A stretch of 64,000 nucleotides of DNA from Deinococcus humi (GTDB lineage Bacteria; Deinococcota; Deinococci; Deinococcales; Deinococcaceae). This document shows, piece by piece, positions 30,711 to 45,335 of the stretch. Every line of letters begins with the position of its first letter. Positions within the stretch are counted from its first letter, which is position 1. Below the pieces are notes generated by a model that saw nothing but the letters and a program-made list of their open reading frames with translations, made no database searches and had not been told where the DNA came from. The DNA lies in NCBI RefSeq assembly GCF_014201875.1, contig NZ_JACHFL010000003.1, positions 372,001 through 436,000 of the forward strand, in the 5' to 3' direction. Position numbers and translations under genes: made by a program.

Positions 30711-30774
30711 TGATTACGGTCACAGCGTGGCCCCCAGGAGAACCGCCCAGGCAACTTGGCGCCAGCTTCTGCTT

Positions 30775-30812
30775 GAAGGGGTGAAGGGGCGAACCCCGAC
30801 GGCCACCCCTTC
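30775..30812. terminator. Hairpin between convergent genes
   Basis: GAAGGGGTG and CACCCCTTC form a 9-bp stem, with an inner GGGGCGAACCCC hairpin. It fills the gap between the DUF305 gene and the converging membrane-protein gene; no T run follows on either strand. Confidence 0.45.
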
Positions 30813-30815
30813 CCC

Positions 30816-31865
30816 TTAACGCTCTGGTTCCAGAATCTCAACTGGCAGCGCGGGGGGCAGCAGCAGCGCCGAGAGGGCCAGCCCACCCAGCCCGGTCATG
30901 ACCGCCACGCCCAGCCACAGTTCCAGGCTCAAGTTACTGAGGCCCAGCCGCACCGCGCCGCCCAGGTAGGGCACCCACACCGCCAGCGGCAGCAGGAAGG
31001 CGAAGGCCCAGAATGCCCAGACCCGCGCGGGCGAGGGGCGCAGCAACGCGCACAGTATGTCTGCCAGCAGACCACAGGCCAGGGCCACGCCCGGAATGCG
31101 CCAGTCGCCGGGAGCGAGCATCAGGGCCATCGCCGTGTTCGTCAGCGTGTACATCACGGTGATGGCGCCGAAGGGCAGTGCGAAACGCCGGATCAGCAGC
31201 AGCACAGGCGCGGCCAGCATCAGGGCGGTCAGCAGCACGGCGCTCAGTTCGCCGCGCGTCTGCACCCAGCCCAGGCCCTGCGGCACGCTCAGCAGGCCCC
31301 ACATGTACATGTGGATAAAGGCGGTCAGCGCCAGCAGCGAAGTGGCCGACAGCACCGCCGCCCAGCGCAGGGCCAGCGGGGCCTGCCGTGGCGTGGGCGA
31401 TTGCCACGCAGCGTTCAGCGGCGAGGCCACGATCAGCGAGCCGCCCGCGAACAGCAGCAGGTGCGTGGGCGAGAGCAGTGCCTCGATCCCCACCTCAATG
31501 CCGAAGACCGTGTGCCACGTCAGATCGCCGAGGCCGCCCAGGCCGAACAGCGGCACGCCAATGGCCGCCAGGCTGTACCCCTCGGGAAAGGCGGCCAGAC
31601 CGCGCCGTCCCCTCTGCCAGCCGCGCGATGCCAGAAACAGACACCAGCCGGCCACCGCCAGAAAGCCGCTGTAAAAGACCGCGTGCCAGGGAGTAAAGAA
31701 GGTTTCCAGCGACTCGCCCAGATTGTTGTGCGCCCAACCGTCCAGAAACAGCCCGCCCAGCAGCCACCACGCCAGCGCGATGGTGATCAGGTGCTGCGCG
31801 GTGGTGGCGCGGTAAGTCGCAGCCGGAGCTGAGGCAACCTGAAGAGGCTGGGGCGCAGTGGTCAT
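30816..31865 (-). CDS. Polytopic membrane protein with conserved-looking His/Asp/Glu motifs
   Basis: 349 residues with about nine hydrophobic segments and no recognised family. The first half contains, in or at the edges of membrane helices, DGWAHNN (D42, H46), TPWH (H61), GDLTWH (D114, H118), FGIEVGIE (E124, E128) and SPTH (H135), plus H185. So many ionisable residues in hydrophobic context suggest a metal, heme or proton site. The second half lacks them. It faces the DUF305 gene, which also carries histidine and methionine motifs; a shared metal role is inference. TAAAAT lies six bases before the ATG. Confidence 0.72.
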   Translation of the reverse strand: MTTAPQPLQVASAPAATYRATTAQHLITIALAWWLLGGLFLDGWAHNNLGESLETFFTPWHAVFYSGFLAVAGWCLFLASRGWQRGRRGLAAFPEGYSLAAIGVPLFGLGGLGDLTWHTVFGIEVGIEALLSPTHLLLFAGGSLIVASPLNAAWQSPTPRQAPLALRWAAVLSATSLLALTAFIHMYMWGLLSVPQGLGWVQTRGELSAVLLTALMLAAPVLLLIRRFALPFGAITVMYTLTNTAMALMLAPGDWRIPGVALACGLLADILCALLRPSPARVWAFWAFAFLLPLAVWVPYLGGAVRLGLSNLSLELWLGVAVMTGLGGLALSALLLPPALPVEILEPER

Positions 31866-31876
31866 GGGGATATTTT

Positions 31877-31904
31877 AAGGGGTTTGAACAGCCGACAACC
31901 CCTT
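31877..31904. terminator. Hairpin after the methyltransferase gene
   Basis: A perfect 8-bp stem AAGGGGTT/AACCCCTT with a 12-base loop. It lies 26 bases beyond the methyltransferase stop and overlaps the promoter region of the membrane-protein gene. The T run is on the plus strand, where no gene ends, so its role is uncertain. Confidence 0.4.
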
Positions 31905-31930
31905 TTTGCGGACAGCCTTGCACAAGGGAA

Positions 31931-32743
31931 CTACCTGCCGCCCACCGTTCCCCGCACCGCCCAGGCGCGTGCGCTCAGCGCCAGATGGCCCGCCGCATCT
32001 GCCATGAGCTGGTTCTCCAGGTACGCGCGGATGCGCTCCTGCGTCTGCGCGTCCACGGATGCCAGATACGTCGGGGCCGCTCCCTGCTGGCCCAGAAACG
32101 GCTCCCAAAAATCCCCGAAGTCCCGGAAGACGGTAGGGATATCAATGGCCCAGACCTCTACGGCCTGTAAACCCTGTTCGCGCCACAGGGCCGCCAGCGG
32201 CTCGGGCTGGCACAGCGGAAATCGCTCAGCCTGATCCAGCTTCGCGTCATTTGGGTTGACGGCGATTGCAGCGTCCCAGAAAGCCCGCATCATCCCCATG
32301 CCTCCGGCATAGTCCCAGACATACGCCGCGACGGTTCCGCCGGATTTCGTGACCCGACTCATTTCGCGCAGCATGGCCGGAGGATCAGCCACAAAATTCA
32401 AGACCAGCCCGGAGACGGCCACGTCGAACCCAGCCTGGGCGAAGGGCAGTTGGGTGGCGTCTGCCACCTCAAACCGCGTCCGGTCATCCGCGATCCCGTT
32501 CCGTACCGCCTCAATGAAACCTGCCGCGCGGTCAATGCCCACCACCTCCGCCGGGTCAGCCGTCGCCAGAATCGCCGCGCTGAGTGCGCCGGTTCCGCAG
32601 CCCACATCCACCCACGCGCGTCCGGCGGGCAGATTCAACCGGGCCAGAAACTCACGCGCCACCGGGCGACTCCAGCGGCCCACGTAGCGTTCGTACGCCC
32701 CGGCCCCGCCCCAAACTTCCCTCGGCAAACGGTTCACGTCCAT
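31931..32743 (-). CDS. Class I SAM-dependent methyltransferase
   Basis: 270 residues. The SAM-binding motif I is WVDVGCGTGALS, motif II includes the acidic VVGIDRA, and motif IV/post region reads FDVAVSGLVLNFVADP, of the UbiE/Methyltransf_11 type. The substrate is not evident; small-molecule methyltransferases have this layout. The start has a strong AGGAGG seven bases before the ATG. It stands alone between mfd and the membrane-protein gene. Confidence 0.85.
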   Translation of the reverse strand: MDVNRLPREVWGGAGAYERYVGRWSRPVAREFLARLNLPAGRAWVDVGCGTGALSAAILATADPAEVVGIDRAAGFIEAVRNGIADDRTRFEVADATQLPFAQAGFDVAVSGLVLNFVADPPAMLREMSRVTKSGGTVAAYVWDYAGGMGMMRAFWDAAIAVNPNDAKLDQAERFPLCQPEPLAALWREQGLQAVEVWAIDIPTVFRDFGDFWEPFLGQQGAAPTYLASVDAQTQERIRAYLENQLMADAAGHLALSARAWAVRGTVGGR

Positions 32744-32860
32744 TGACAGCCTCCTGACTTCAGCAGTTGAGTCGCACCTGGGGGAGGAAGATTATGGATA
32801 TAGTTTACGGCGAGTGCTGCGGCGAAAGGACACAGAGACAGATGGGCTGTCCCCGGACAA

Positions 32861-35986
<3,126 letters not shown>

Positions 35987-36199
35987 TGGAAGAGTTTACG
36001 CGCATGGACCGGGCCGTTTCGTCACTCACCCATCTATTGTGAGACGGTGAAAATGCCGGGGGCGATCTGGGAGCCGGGCTGGCCGGGGAGAGAAGTTTGC
36101 CCCGCACGCCGCCAAAAACCGAAGGTGGCCTGCGGACGACAGGCAGCCAATTTCACTGGCAGTGACAGCGGAACGATTCAAGAGCTTCCGCACGTTGAG

Positions 36200-36487
36200 T
36201 CATCCAGACGACGGCTCCCACCACAACCGCGCCGCGAAAGCACCGCGCTCCTCTGCCTTTTGCCGCCTTAGCGTCTCCAGTTGCTCCGTGTCCACACCAT
36301 CGAGTCGTGCCAGCGCATATACGACTTCCAGCACGTCTGCCAGTTCGAGCACCTCGCCCGATTCCAGGTATTCACTGACCTCCTCGCCCAGTTTGGTGTG
36401 GAGGGCGGCACGAAAATGTTCCGTATCGAGAACCCCAGACATTCCGCCGAAAAGTTCCGGAATCCGGTCACGAACCAGTTTGCCCAT
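36200..36487 (-). CDS. MazG-like nucleotide pyrophosphohydrolase
   Basis: 95 residues of all-alpha NTP-PPase fold. GKLVRDRIPEL at the N terminus, then KLGEEVSEY (E35, E36, E39) and ELADVLEVVYAL (E48, D51) make the ExxE...ExxD magnesium site. This is the small phosphoribosyl-ATP-pyrophosphohydrolase-like group often used in nucleotide house-cleaning. The frame is much longer upstream, but TATGCT six bases before the ATG at 36487 supports this start. It is divergent from ffh; the two promoters share a gap of only 75 bases. Confidence 0.85.
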   Translation of the reverse strand: MGKLVRDRIPELFGGMSGVLDTEHFRAALHTKLGEEVSEYLESGEVLELADVLEVVYALARLDGVDTEQLETLRRQKAEERGAFAARLWWEPSSG

Positions 36488-36562
36488 GTCCGCAGCATAA
36501 AGCCCCCCAACCTCCGCTTCTGCTAACAGAAAACGCCTGCCCCCGCGTGGTAATTTGCCCAC

Positions 36563-37900
<1,338 letters not shown>

Positions 37901-37913
37901 ACCTTTCTTGAGA

Positions 37914-37942
37914 TTGACAGTTCAGGCTGCCCTCCGTATACT
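37914..37942 (+). promoter_or_regulatory. Sigma-70-type promoter of tRNA-Lys
   Basis: TTGACA at 37914-37919 and TATACT at 37937-37942 with a 17-base spacer, a near-consensus vegetative promoter. Transcription should start near 37949, about 38 bases before the mature tRNA. Confidence 0.85.
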
Positions 37943-37984
37943 CACACCCGCTGCAAAAACGCCCATACGAGGGTTTGTTGGCGC

Positions 37985-38062
<78 letters not shown>

Positions 38063-38067
38063 TACAG

Positions 38068-38095
38068 ACTCCGTCTTTGGCGGAGTTTTTCTTTT
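38068..38095 (+). terminator. Terminator of tRNA-Lys
   Basis: ACTCCG/CGGAGT stem with loop TCTTTGG, followed by TTTTCTTTT, six bases after the CCA end. Confidence 0.88.
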
Positions 38096-38227
38096 CTGAG
38101 ACTGGCAAGCAACGCATGACCATCCGATTCTGCAAGGGTTAAGGTAGAAGTCGAGCTTGAAGTGCCCGAAGTCAAGCTCCACAACCATCCTAAGAACTCC
38201 AGAGGACGCCGACCCAACCCGAACGGG

Positions 38228-39319
38228 TTACATTCCTGACAACTTGCTATCCACTGCGCTCGCACCAGCCAGCATCGAAGGGGTGGGAGTGTCCAACAGG
38301 TTCTGCAGGGGTGCGGCGAAGGCTACCGTGTCGTTGACGCAGCCGAGGTGACCCTGCGCGGAATCAAATTCCAGATGGGTGTGGGCCACCCCCGCCAATG
38401 CCGACTCCTGGGCGAAAGCCCGCATCTCGGCGGCGGGAAAGAACTGGTCCACGGCAATATTCACAGTCAGCAGATTCAAACCCACGCCAGCCCAGCGGGT
38501 GAACAGCTGGGGGTGCGGGGCCACTGACGACAGGTCGTGCGTGCCCACCAGCCGCGCGATGTCCAGGATATGCGGCAGGCTGGCCGTTCCCGAACGGGAG
38601 GACAGGTACGAGTTGAAATCGACCTCCCGGAACATCGACTCAAGGCCATCCGCGCCCAGGCCAAAGAAAGTGATCATGCGTAAGGCTCCGTCTAGACCGC
38701 CCACCTGCGCCACCTGATGCAAAAAGGGGGTGAAAGCCTCACGCAGAGCTGGGCCGATGTATGGGCTGGCCGCCACCGCCGCCACGCGCGGCGCGAGTTC
38801 GGGGCAACGGGCGGCCCACTGCAGGGCCTGCAAGCCGCCCAGACTGGGACCCACCACCGCATGCCAGCGCTCCACACCCAGCGTCCGCATCAGGTGCAGC
38901 TGAATGGTGTGCAGGTCGCCGAAATCCCAGACTGGAAACCGCTGGCCCCACCGCTCCCCGTCTGGACGGAGGGTGTCCGGCCCGGTGGTGACGATGCCGG
39001 GATCATGCGCCTGGACGTTGGACGGCGTGTTCATGCAGATCACGAAAAAACGGTCCGTGTCCAGCGCCCGTCCCGGTCCGATCAACGCGGCCCACCAGCC
39101 GGGCGTTCCGTCCGGGTTGGTTCCCGCCGCGCGCATAGTGCCGGTGTAGTAATGACAGACCAGCACGGCATTGTCACGCGCCGCATTGAGCGCGCCCCAC
39201 GCCTGCGCGCCCAGCCGCAGCGGCACGTCCACACTCGAAAACGTCGCCTGGGCCGAGAAGATCCACTCGCCTGGCCCGTTGCCCGCCTCCAGTCTTGCCT
39301 CCCGCAGCGTCTCGCTCAT
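38228..39319 (-). CDS. MetX-like homoserine acyltransferase-family alpha/beta hydrolase
   Basis: 363 residues. The overall pattern DNAVLVCHYYTG, GWWAALIGPGRALDTDRFFVIC and the nucleophile elbow GPSLGGLQALQWA (S159) follow homoserine O-acetyltransferase, and the catalytic His is in GHLGCVND near the C terminus. Several differences from standard MetX stand out: the elbow is normally GGSMGGMQ, and the GSTGPxS segment after the VIC strand is replaced by NTPSNVQAHDPG. It may be a specialised paralogue rather than the methionine enzyme. TACCCT lies eight bases before the ATG at 39319; a GTG immediately upstream is an alternative start. Confidence 0.78.
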   Translation of the reverse strand: MSETLREARLEAGNGPGEWIFSAQATFSSVDVPLRLGAQAWGALNAARDNAVLVCHYYTGTMRAAGTNPDGTPGWWAALIGPGRALDTDRFFVICMNTPSNVQAHDPGIVTTGPDTLRPDGERWGQRFPVWDFGDLHTIQLHLMRTLGVERWHAVVGPSLGGLQALQWAARCPELAPRVAAVAASPYIGPALREAFTPFLHQVAQVGGLDGALRMITFFGLGADGLESMFREVDFNSYLSSRSGTASLPHILDIARLVGTHDLSSVAPHPQLFTRWAGVGLNLLTVNIAVDQFFPAAEMRAFAQESALAGVAHTHLEFDSAQGHLGCVNDTVAFAAPLQNLLDTPTPSMLAGASAVDSKLSGM

Positions 39320-39422
39320 CACCGCTGAGGGTAGGCGTGGAGCGTTACGCGGCGGTCACAGTGGGAGGACGGCGTTTTGCTGTAACGCCCCCGTGACGCC
39401 GCTCCTTTAAACTGCCCGCGTT

Positions 39423-40583
39423 ATGAAAACTCTACTTCTGACGGGCGTGCTGCTCGCGGTTTCCGGTGCGGGCGCGGTGAAAGTGGGCGTGCTGATTCCC
39501 CTCTCGGGGGCAGGCAGCGTTTCGGGCCAGGCGGCCAAGAACGGCTACGAACTGGCGCTGGCCGAGATCAACAAGGCCGGTGGCGTGCTGGGCAAGCCCC
39601 TGGAAGTGGTGTACGGCGACGATGCCAGTGCCGCAGCCAAAGCGGTACCAGAATTCGTGAAGTTGGTCACGGTGGACAAGGTGGACTTCATGGCGGGCGG
39701 CGTGAGCAGCGCGGTCAGCGTGGCCCTGTCCGGCCCGGCCAAGCAGTACAACACCTTCATGGCCTGGATCGGGGCCGCCGCCACGCCCGTCGAGGACGCC
39801 TTCGCCGACCACAAGTATTTCTTCCATTACCACCCCTGGTCCTACTACAATTTCGAGGCCATCCTGGACTTCTTCAAGACCCTCAAGGACAAGCAGGGGG
39901 CCAAGAACATCGCCATCGCCTATGAGGACGGTCCCTTCGGGAGCGCGGGCATCGACGCCACCGTGGACGCCTTCAAGAAGGCTGGCTTCAATGTCGTGCT
40001 GACCGAGAAGTTCAAGACCGGCAGCGGCAATTTCGGCCCACTGGTCAGCAAGGCCAAGGCCGCCAAGCCCGACATCATGTACTGGGTGGGCTACGACACC
40101 GACGCCCTGCCCCTGGCCACCGAGATCAAACAACAGAACCTCAAGCTGGGCCTGATCTACGGCACGCCGCCCAGCTGGCCGGTAGGCTTCGAGAAAAATC
40201 CTCTGGCCAACGACATCGCGGGCCTGAGCCTGTGGCTGCCCACCAGCCCCAACAAGGAAAGCCGCGCCTTTGTGGACGCCTACAAGAAGAAGTTCAGCAA
40301 CGTCACCGAGGAATACTTCGCGCCGCTGGCCTACGTGAACTTGAAGTCGCTGGCCGCTGCCATCAACAAGGCGGGCAGCACCGACAAGGACAAGGTGGCC
40401 GCCGAACTCGCCAAGACCAACATGCCCACGCCCTTCGGCACGCTGACCTTCAGCAAGAGCCTCAAGACCCAGTACCAGGGGTTCAAGGCGGGCAACTGGT
40501 TACACTTCCAGTTCCTGAACGACACCCGCGCGCCGGTCTACCCAGCCAGCTTCTCCCAGAAGCCCGTCGTCTGGGGCAAATAA
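39423..40583 (+). CDS. Branched-chain-type ABC transporter substrate-binding protein
   Basis: 386 residues with a short signal peptide (about 1-19, ending SGAGAV). The domain opens with VKVGVLIPLSGAGSVSGQAAKNG, the LivJ/amide-urea type signature, and shows the two-lobed pattern with GKPLEVVYGDDAS and TPPSWPVGF. Ligand residues cannot be assigned. It is a soluble periplasmic receptor for the permease operon downstream. TAAACT lies nine bases before the ATG. A hairpin follows it. Confidence 0.92.
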   Translation: MKTLLLTGVLLAVSGAGAVKVGVLIPLSGAGSVSGQAAKNGYELALAEINKAGGVLGKPLEVVYGDDASAAAKAVPEFVKLVTVDKVDFMAGGVSSAVSVALSGPAKQYNTFMAWIGAAATPVEDAFADHKYFFHYHPWSYYNFEAILDFFKTLKDKQGAKNIAIAYEDGPFGSAGIDATVDAFKKAGFNVVLTEKFKTGSGNFGPLVSKAKAAKPDIMYWVGYDTDALPLATEIKQQNLKLGLIYGTPPSWPVGFEKNPLANDIAGLSLWLPTSPNKESRAFVDAYKKKFSNVTEEYFAPLAYVNLKSLAAAINKAGSTDKDKVAAELAKTNMPTPFGTLTFSKSLKTQYQGFKAGNWLHFQFLNDTRAPVYPASFSQKPVVWGK

Positions 40584-40624
40584 ACGGCCAAGGACACCGG
40601 GCACCGGGTCAGGTGCGCAGGCCG

Positions 40625-40680
40625 CCACGCCCTGATCCCTCCCGTTCCCCAGGGAAAAGGTCCGAAGGATCAGGGTGTGG
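40625..40680 (+). promoter_or_regulatory. Intercistronic hairpin between binding-protein and hydrolase genes
   Basis: A 14-bp stem (arms 40625-40638 and 40667-40680, one G-T pair) with a smaller inner TCCC/GGGA hairpin. No T run follows. It can act as a 3' stabiliser for the binding-protein message or a partial stop, giving the binding protein in excess over the membrane parts. Confidence 0.55.
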
Positions 40681-40724
40681 CTCCATTTGCGGCCACCCCC
40701 GGTCGGTCACACAGAGGACATCCA

Positions 40725-41774
40725 ATGACGCTCACCTCACGAACAATTCAGACCCCGCGCCTGAGGACCGCCGTGCTGGAGCGGCCTGCGAAGGGCGAGA
40801 CGAAACGCCGACTGCTGCTGGTTCACGGCAACGTGTCCGACAGCGAATTCTTCCGTGACCTGATGGACACGTTGCCGGAAGACATTCATGCTGTCGCCCC
40901 CGACCTGCGCGGCTACGGCGACAGCGAGGCCAGACCGATCGACGCCAGACGTGGCCTGCGTGACTGGTCCGACGATCTGCTGGCGTTGCTGGACACCCTG
41001 GAGTGGAAGGACGCTCATCTGCTGGGCTGGAGCATGGGTGGGGGCGTCGTCATGAACGTGGCGGTGGACGCTCCGGCACGAGTTCAGTCCCTGACGCTGG
41101 TGGCCCCGGTCAGTCCCTACGGCTTCGGCGGCACGCACGGCGCGGACGGCACGCCCAACACGCCGGATTTCGCAGGTTCGGGCGGCGGCACGGTCAATGC
41201 CGCCTTCGTCGCGGCGGTGGCCGCCGGGGACCGCTCGGACACGGCAGGCAGCCCCCGCGACGTGATGCGCAAGTTCTACTTCAACGCCGCCCAGTTTCAA
41301 CCCCGTGCGGACAAAGAAGAGGCGTGGGTTACGTCGATGCTCAAGACCCGCACGGGTGAAGGCTTCTACCCCGGCGACATGACCGCCAGCGAACACTGGC
41401 CGAATGTCGCGCCGGGAACGGCGGGGGTGGCCAATGCTTTCAGTTCCAGGTACATGAACCTGTCGGCGTTCGCGGAGTTGAATCCGCCGCCGCCCGTGCT
41501 GTGGGTGCGGGGGGACGCCGACGCCATCGTGGGGAACGCCAGCCTGTTCGATCTGGCCCAGCTGGGCGCTCTGGGCGCCGTACCCGGCTGGCCCGGCCTG
41601 GACGCCTGCCCACCCCAGCCGATGCTGACGCAGACGCGAGCGGTGCTGGAACGCGGCGAGGCCAACGGCGGCCAGTGGCGCGAACTGGTGCTGCCCGGGG
41701 TGGGCCACTCGCCCTTCATTGAGGCGCCGGACGAGTTCAGGACGGCCCTGCTGGAGCATCTGGGCGGCAGCTAG
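40725..41774 (+). CDS. Alpha/beta hydrolase within the import operon
   Basis: 349 residues. The fold is canonical: oxyanion region VHGNVSDS, nucleophile elbow GWSMGGG, acid in WVRGDADAIV, and histidine in GVGHSPFIEAP. It resembles haloalkane dehalogenase or carboxylesterase-type enzymes, but substrate is not evident. The middle region has an unusual lid (GGTHGADGTPNTPDF and a Gly-rich stretch). It lies between the binding-protein and permease genes, so it probably acts on the imported compound, which may be an ester or amide rather than a plain amino acid. GAGG lies ten bases before the ATG. Confidence 0.82.
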   Translation: MTLTSRTIQTPRLRTAVLERPAKGETKRRLLLVHGNVSDSEFFRDLMDTLPEDIHAVAPDLRGYGDSEARPIDARRGLRDWSDDLLALLDTLEWKDAHLLGWSMGGGVVMNVAVDAPARVQSLTLVAPVSPYGFGGTHGADGTPNTPDFAGSGGGTVNAAFVAAVAAGDRSDTAGSPRDVMRKFYFNAAQFQPRADKEEAWVTSMLKTRTGEGFYPGDMTASEHWPNVAPGTAGVANAFSSRYMNLSAFAELNPPPPVLWVRGDADAIVGNASLFDLAQLGALGAVPGWPGLDACPPQPMLTQTRAVLERGEANGGQWRELVLPGVGHSPFIEAPDEFRTALLEHLGGS

Positions 41775-41827
41775 CGTTGCTCTCAGACAGCAAGAACCCA
41801 AGGACATCGCCACTTTACGGAGCCCCA

Positions 41828-42684
<857 letters not shown>

Positions 42685-42688
<4 letters not shown>

Positions 42689-43677
42689 GGGCTGACCGCA
42701 TGAGGGCACCTGTCTCCAGACGGCAGGCCGCCCGCAAACCGGACGTTACGGCTGTGGCCCTGATCCCGCTGGCGATCTTCTTCGCGCTGGCCCTGGTCTT
42801 TCCCTTTCTCCCGCTGGGCGACAGGGGGGCGTTCCTGCTGCAGATCGGCTTCTTCACGCTGGTGGCCGGAATCATGGCGCTGTCGTGGGACATTCTGGCG
42901 CGGAGCGGGCAGGTCAGCCTGGCGCACGCGGCGTTCTACGGGCTGGGCGCTTACGGCTATGCGCTGCTGCTGAAAACCGGCCTGGCATGGCCGCTGGCGA
43001 TGCCTCTGGCGGCGCTGGGCGCGGGCGTGGTCAGCCTGATTCTGGGCGCGGTCACCATGCGCCTGAGCGGCATGTACTTTGCCATCGCCACCCTGGCCTT
43101 TACCGAGGTGGTGCGGACGGTCATCCAGAACCTGCCGGAGGATGTGGCGGGCGGCGCGAACGGCCTGCTGGTTCCAGCGCTGCTGGGAGGCAACCCGCGT
43201 GGTCAGTACCTGCTGGCGCTGGCGCTGCTTGTACTGACCGCTGGGGTCAGCCTAGCCGTCCGGATGGGCCGACTGCATCACGCCTTCGCCGCCATCCGGC
43301 AGGGTGAGGAAACTGCGCGGGTGCTGGGCGTCTCCACCGTGCGCTACAAGCTGGCGGCCTTCTTCATCTCCAGCGTGCTGGCGGCGCTGGCCGGGGTGCT
43401 ATACGCGGGCAAGACCTTCTTCATCAGCCCGCTCGACACCTTCAGCCTCGCCAATTCCATCGCGCCGCTGACCACCAGCATTTTCGGGGGGCTGTACACC
43501 ACGCTGGGGCCGATCCTGGGCGCAACGGTCCTACGGGTGGCCGAGGAAGCGCTGCACAACGCCGTCAAGAACGGCTATCTGGTGGTGTACGGCCTGGTGC
43601 TGATGCTCAGTATCCTGTGGCTGCCGCGCGGACTGATGGGCCTGTTCCGGCGCGGGCGGCACGGAGGCGATGTATGA
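42685..43677 (+). CDS. Branched-chain-type ABC transporter permease, LivM-like
   Basis: 330 residues, about nine transmembrane segments after a 20-residue basic N terminus. MALSWDILARSGQVSLAHAAFYGLGAYGYAL and the VLGVSTVRYKLAAFFISS loop (EAA-like) match LivM. It overlaps the LivH-like gene by four bases at the start and the LivG-like gene at the end. Confidence 0.92.
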
Positions 43678-44417
43678 CTGGCAACGTCGTGCTCCGGGCC
43701 GATGGCCTGAGCAAACGCTTCGGTGGCCTTCAGGCCGTCAAGGACGTGACCTTTAACCACCACGACGGCGAGATTCTGGCCGTCATCGGGCCGAACGGGG
43801 CGGGCAAGACCACCCTGCTGAACCTGCTGTCGGGGGTCTACCGCCCCAGCACAGGACGCCTGGAACTGCTGGGTGAGGACGTGACGCACCTGCCGATGGA
43901 GCACCGCTGCCACGCCGGACTGGGCCGTGCCTTCCAGGTGGTGCGCCCCTTCCCGGAAATGACCGTTCACGAGAACGTGACGGTGGGCGCGCTGTTTGGA
44001 AAACCCGGCACCACCTTGCCGCAGGCGCGCGAACGAGCCTATGACCTGCTGGAGCGTACTGGCCTGGCCGATCAGGCGGCCCGCGCCGCCCACGAGCTGA
44101 CCCTGCTGCAGGACAAGCGCATGGAAATCGCCCGCGCCCTGGCAACAAACCCCCGCGTCCTGCTGCTGGACGAGGTGATGGCTGGTCTGCGTCCCGGTGA
44201 GGCGGCGGAGGCGGTGGATCTGGTGCGCAGCGTCCGGGCCGACGGCGTCAGCGTGCTGTTTATCGAGCACATCATGCCGGTGGTGCGCGATCTGGCAGAC
44301 CGCGTGGTGGTCATGGATCAGGGTCAGGTCATCGCCCACGGTACTTACCGCGAGGTCACTGCGCACCCGCAGGTGGTGGCCGCTTACCTGGGCACGGAAG
44401 AGGGGTTAGGAGCGTGA
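43674..44417 (+). CDS. ABC transporter ATPase, LivG-like
   Basis: 247 residues with Walker A GPNGAGKTT, the Q-loop region FQVVRPFPEMT and Walker B VLLLDEVMAG. The signature is unusual: TLLQDKRMEIARAL in place of a clear LSGGQ. This form (LSxGxxRxxEIARAL) is found in LivG-type subunits, and KRMEIARAL is standard, but the Ser-Gly-Gly core is absent here. The C-terminal extension VTAHPQVVAAYLG matches LivG. It overlaps the LivM-like stop by four bases. Confidence 0.9.
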   Translation: MTGNVVLRADGLSKRFGGLQAVKDVTFNHHDGEILAVIGPNGAGKTTLLNLLSGVYRPSTGRLELLGEDVTHLPMEHRCHAGLGRAFQVVRPFPEMTVHENVTVGALFGKPGTTLPQARERAYDLLERTGLADQAARAAHELTLLQDKRMEIARALATNPRVLLLDEVMAGLRPGEAAEAVDLVRSVRADGVSVLFIEHIMPVVRDLADRVVVMDQGQVIAHGTYREVTAHPQVVAAYLGTEEGLGA

Positions 44418-44505
44418 TGGTCACAGGAACCGAAGCGTCCAGGAGTCTGTGGTGGCCAGCGTGTCCCCTCCCGTCCGGGAGGACAGCAGGGGCGGAGGCC
44501 ACCCC

Positions 44506-45234
<729 letters not shown>

Positions 45235-45335
45235 GGGAGGGGGTTGAGCGGAGGTTGGGCCACGGCTTGCCGACCTGAAACCTTGAACCTTCTAGCTGTC
45301 AGACCCAAGCAGCACGGCCTTGCTAGCATCTGGGC

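Noticed and set aside
38063..38227. tRNA-Lys as an integration site
   Set aside because: No repeat of the tRNA 3' end, integrase or foreign gene follows; the next gene is an ordinary MetX-like gene.
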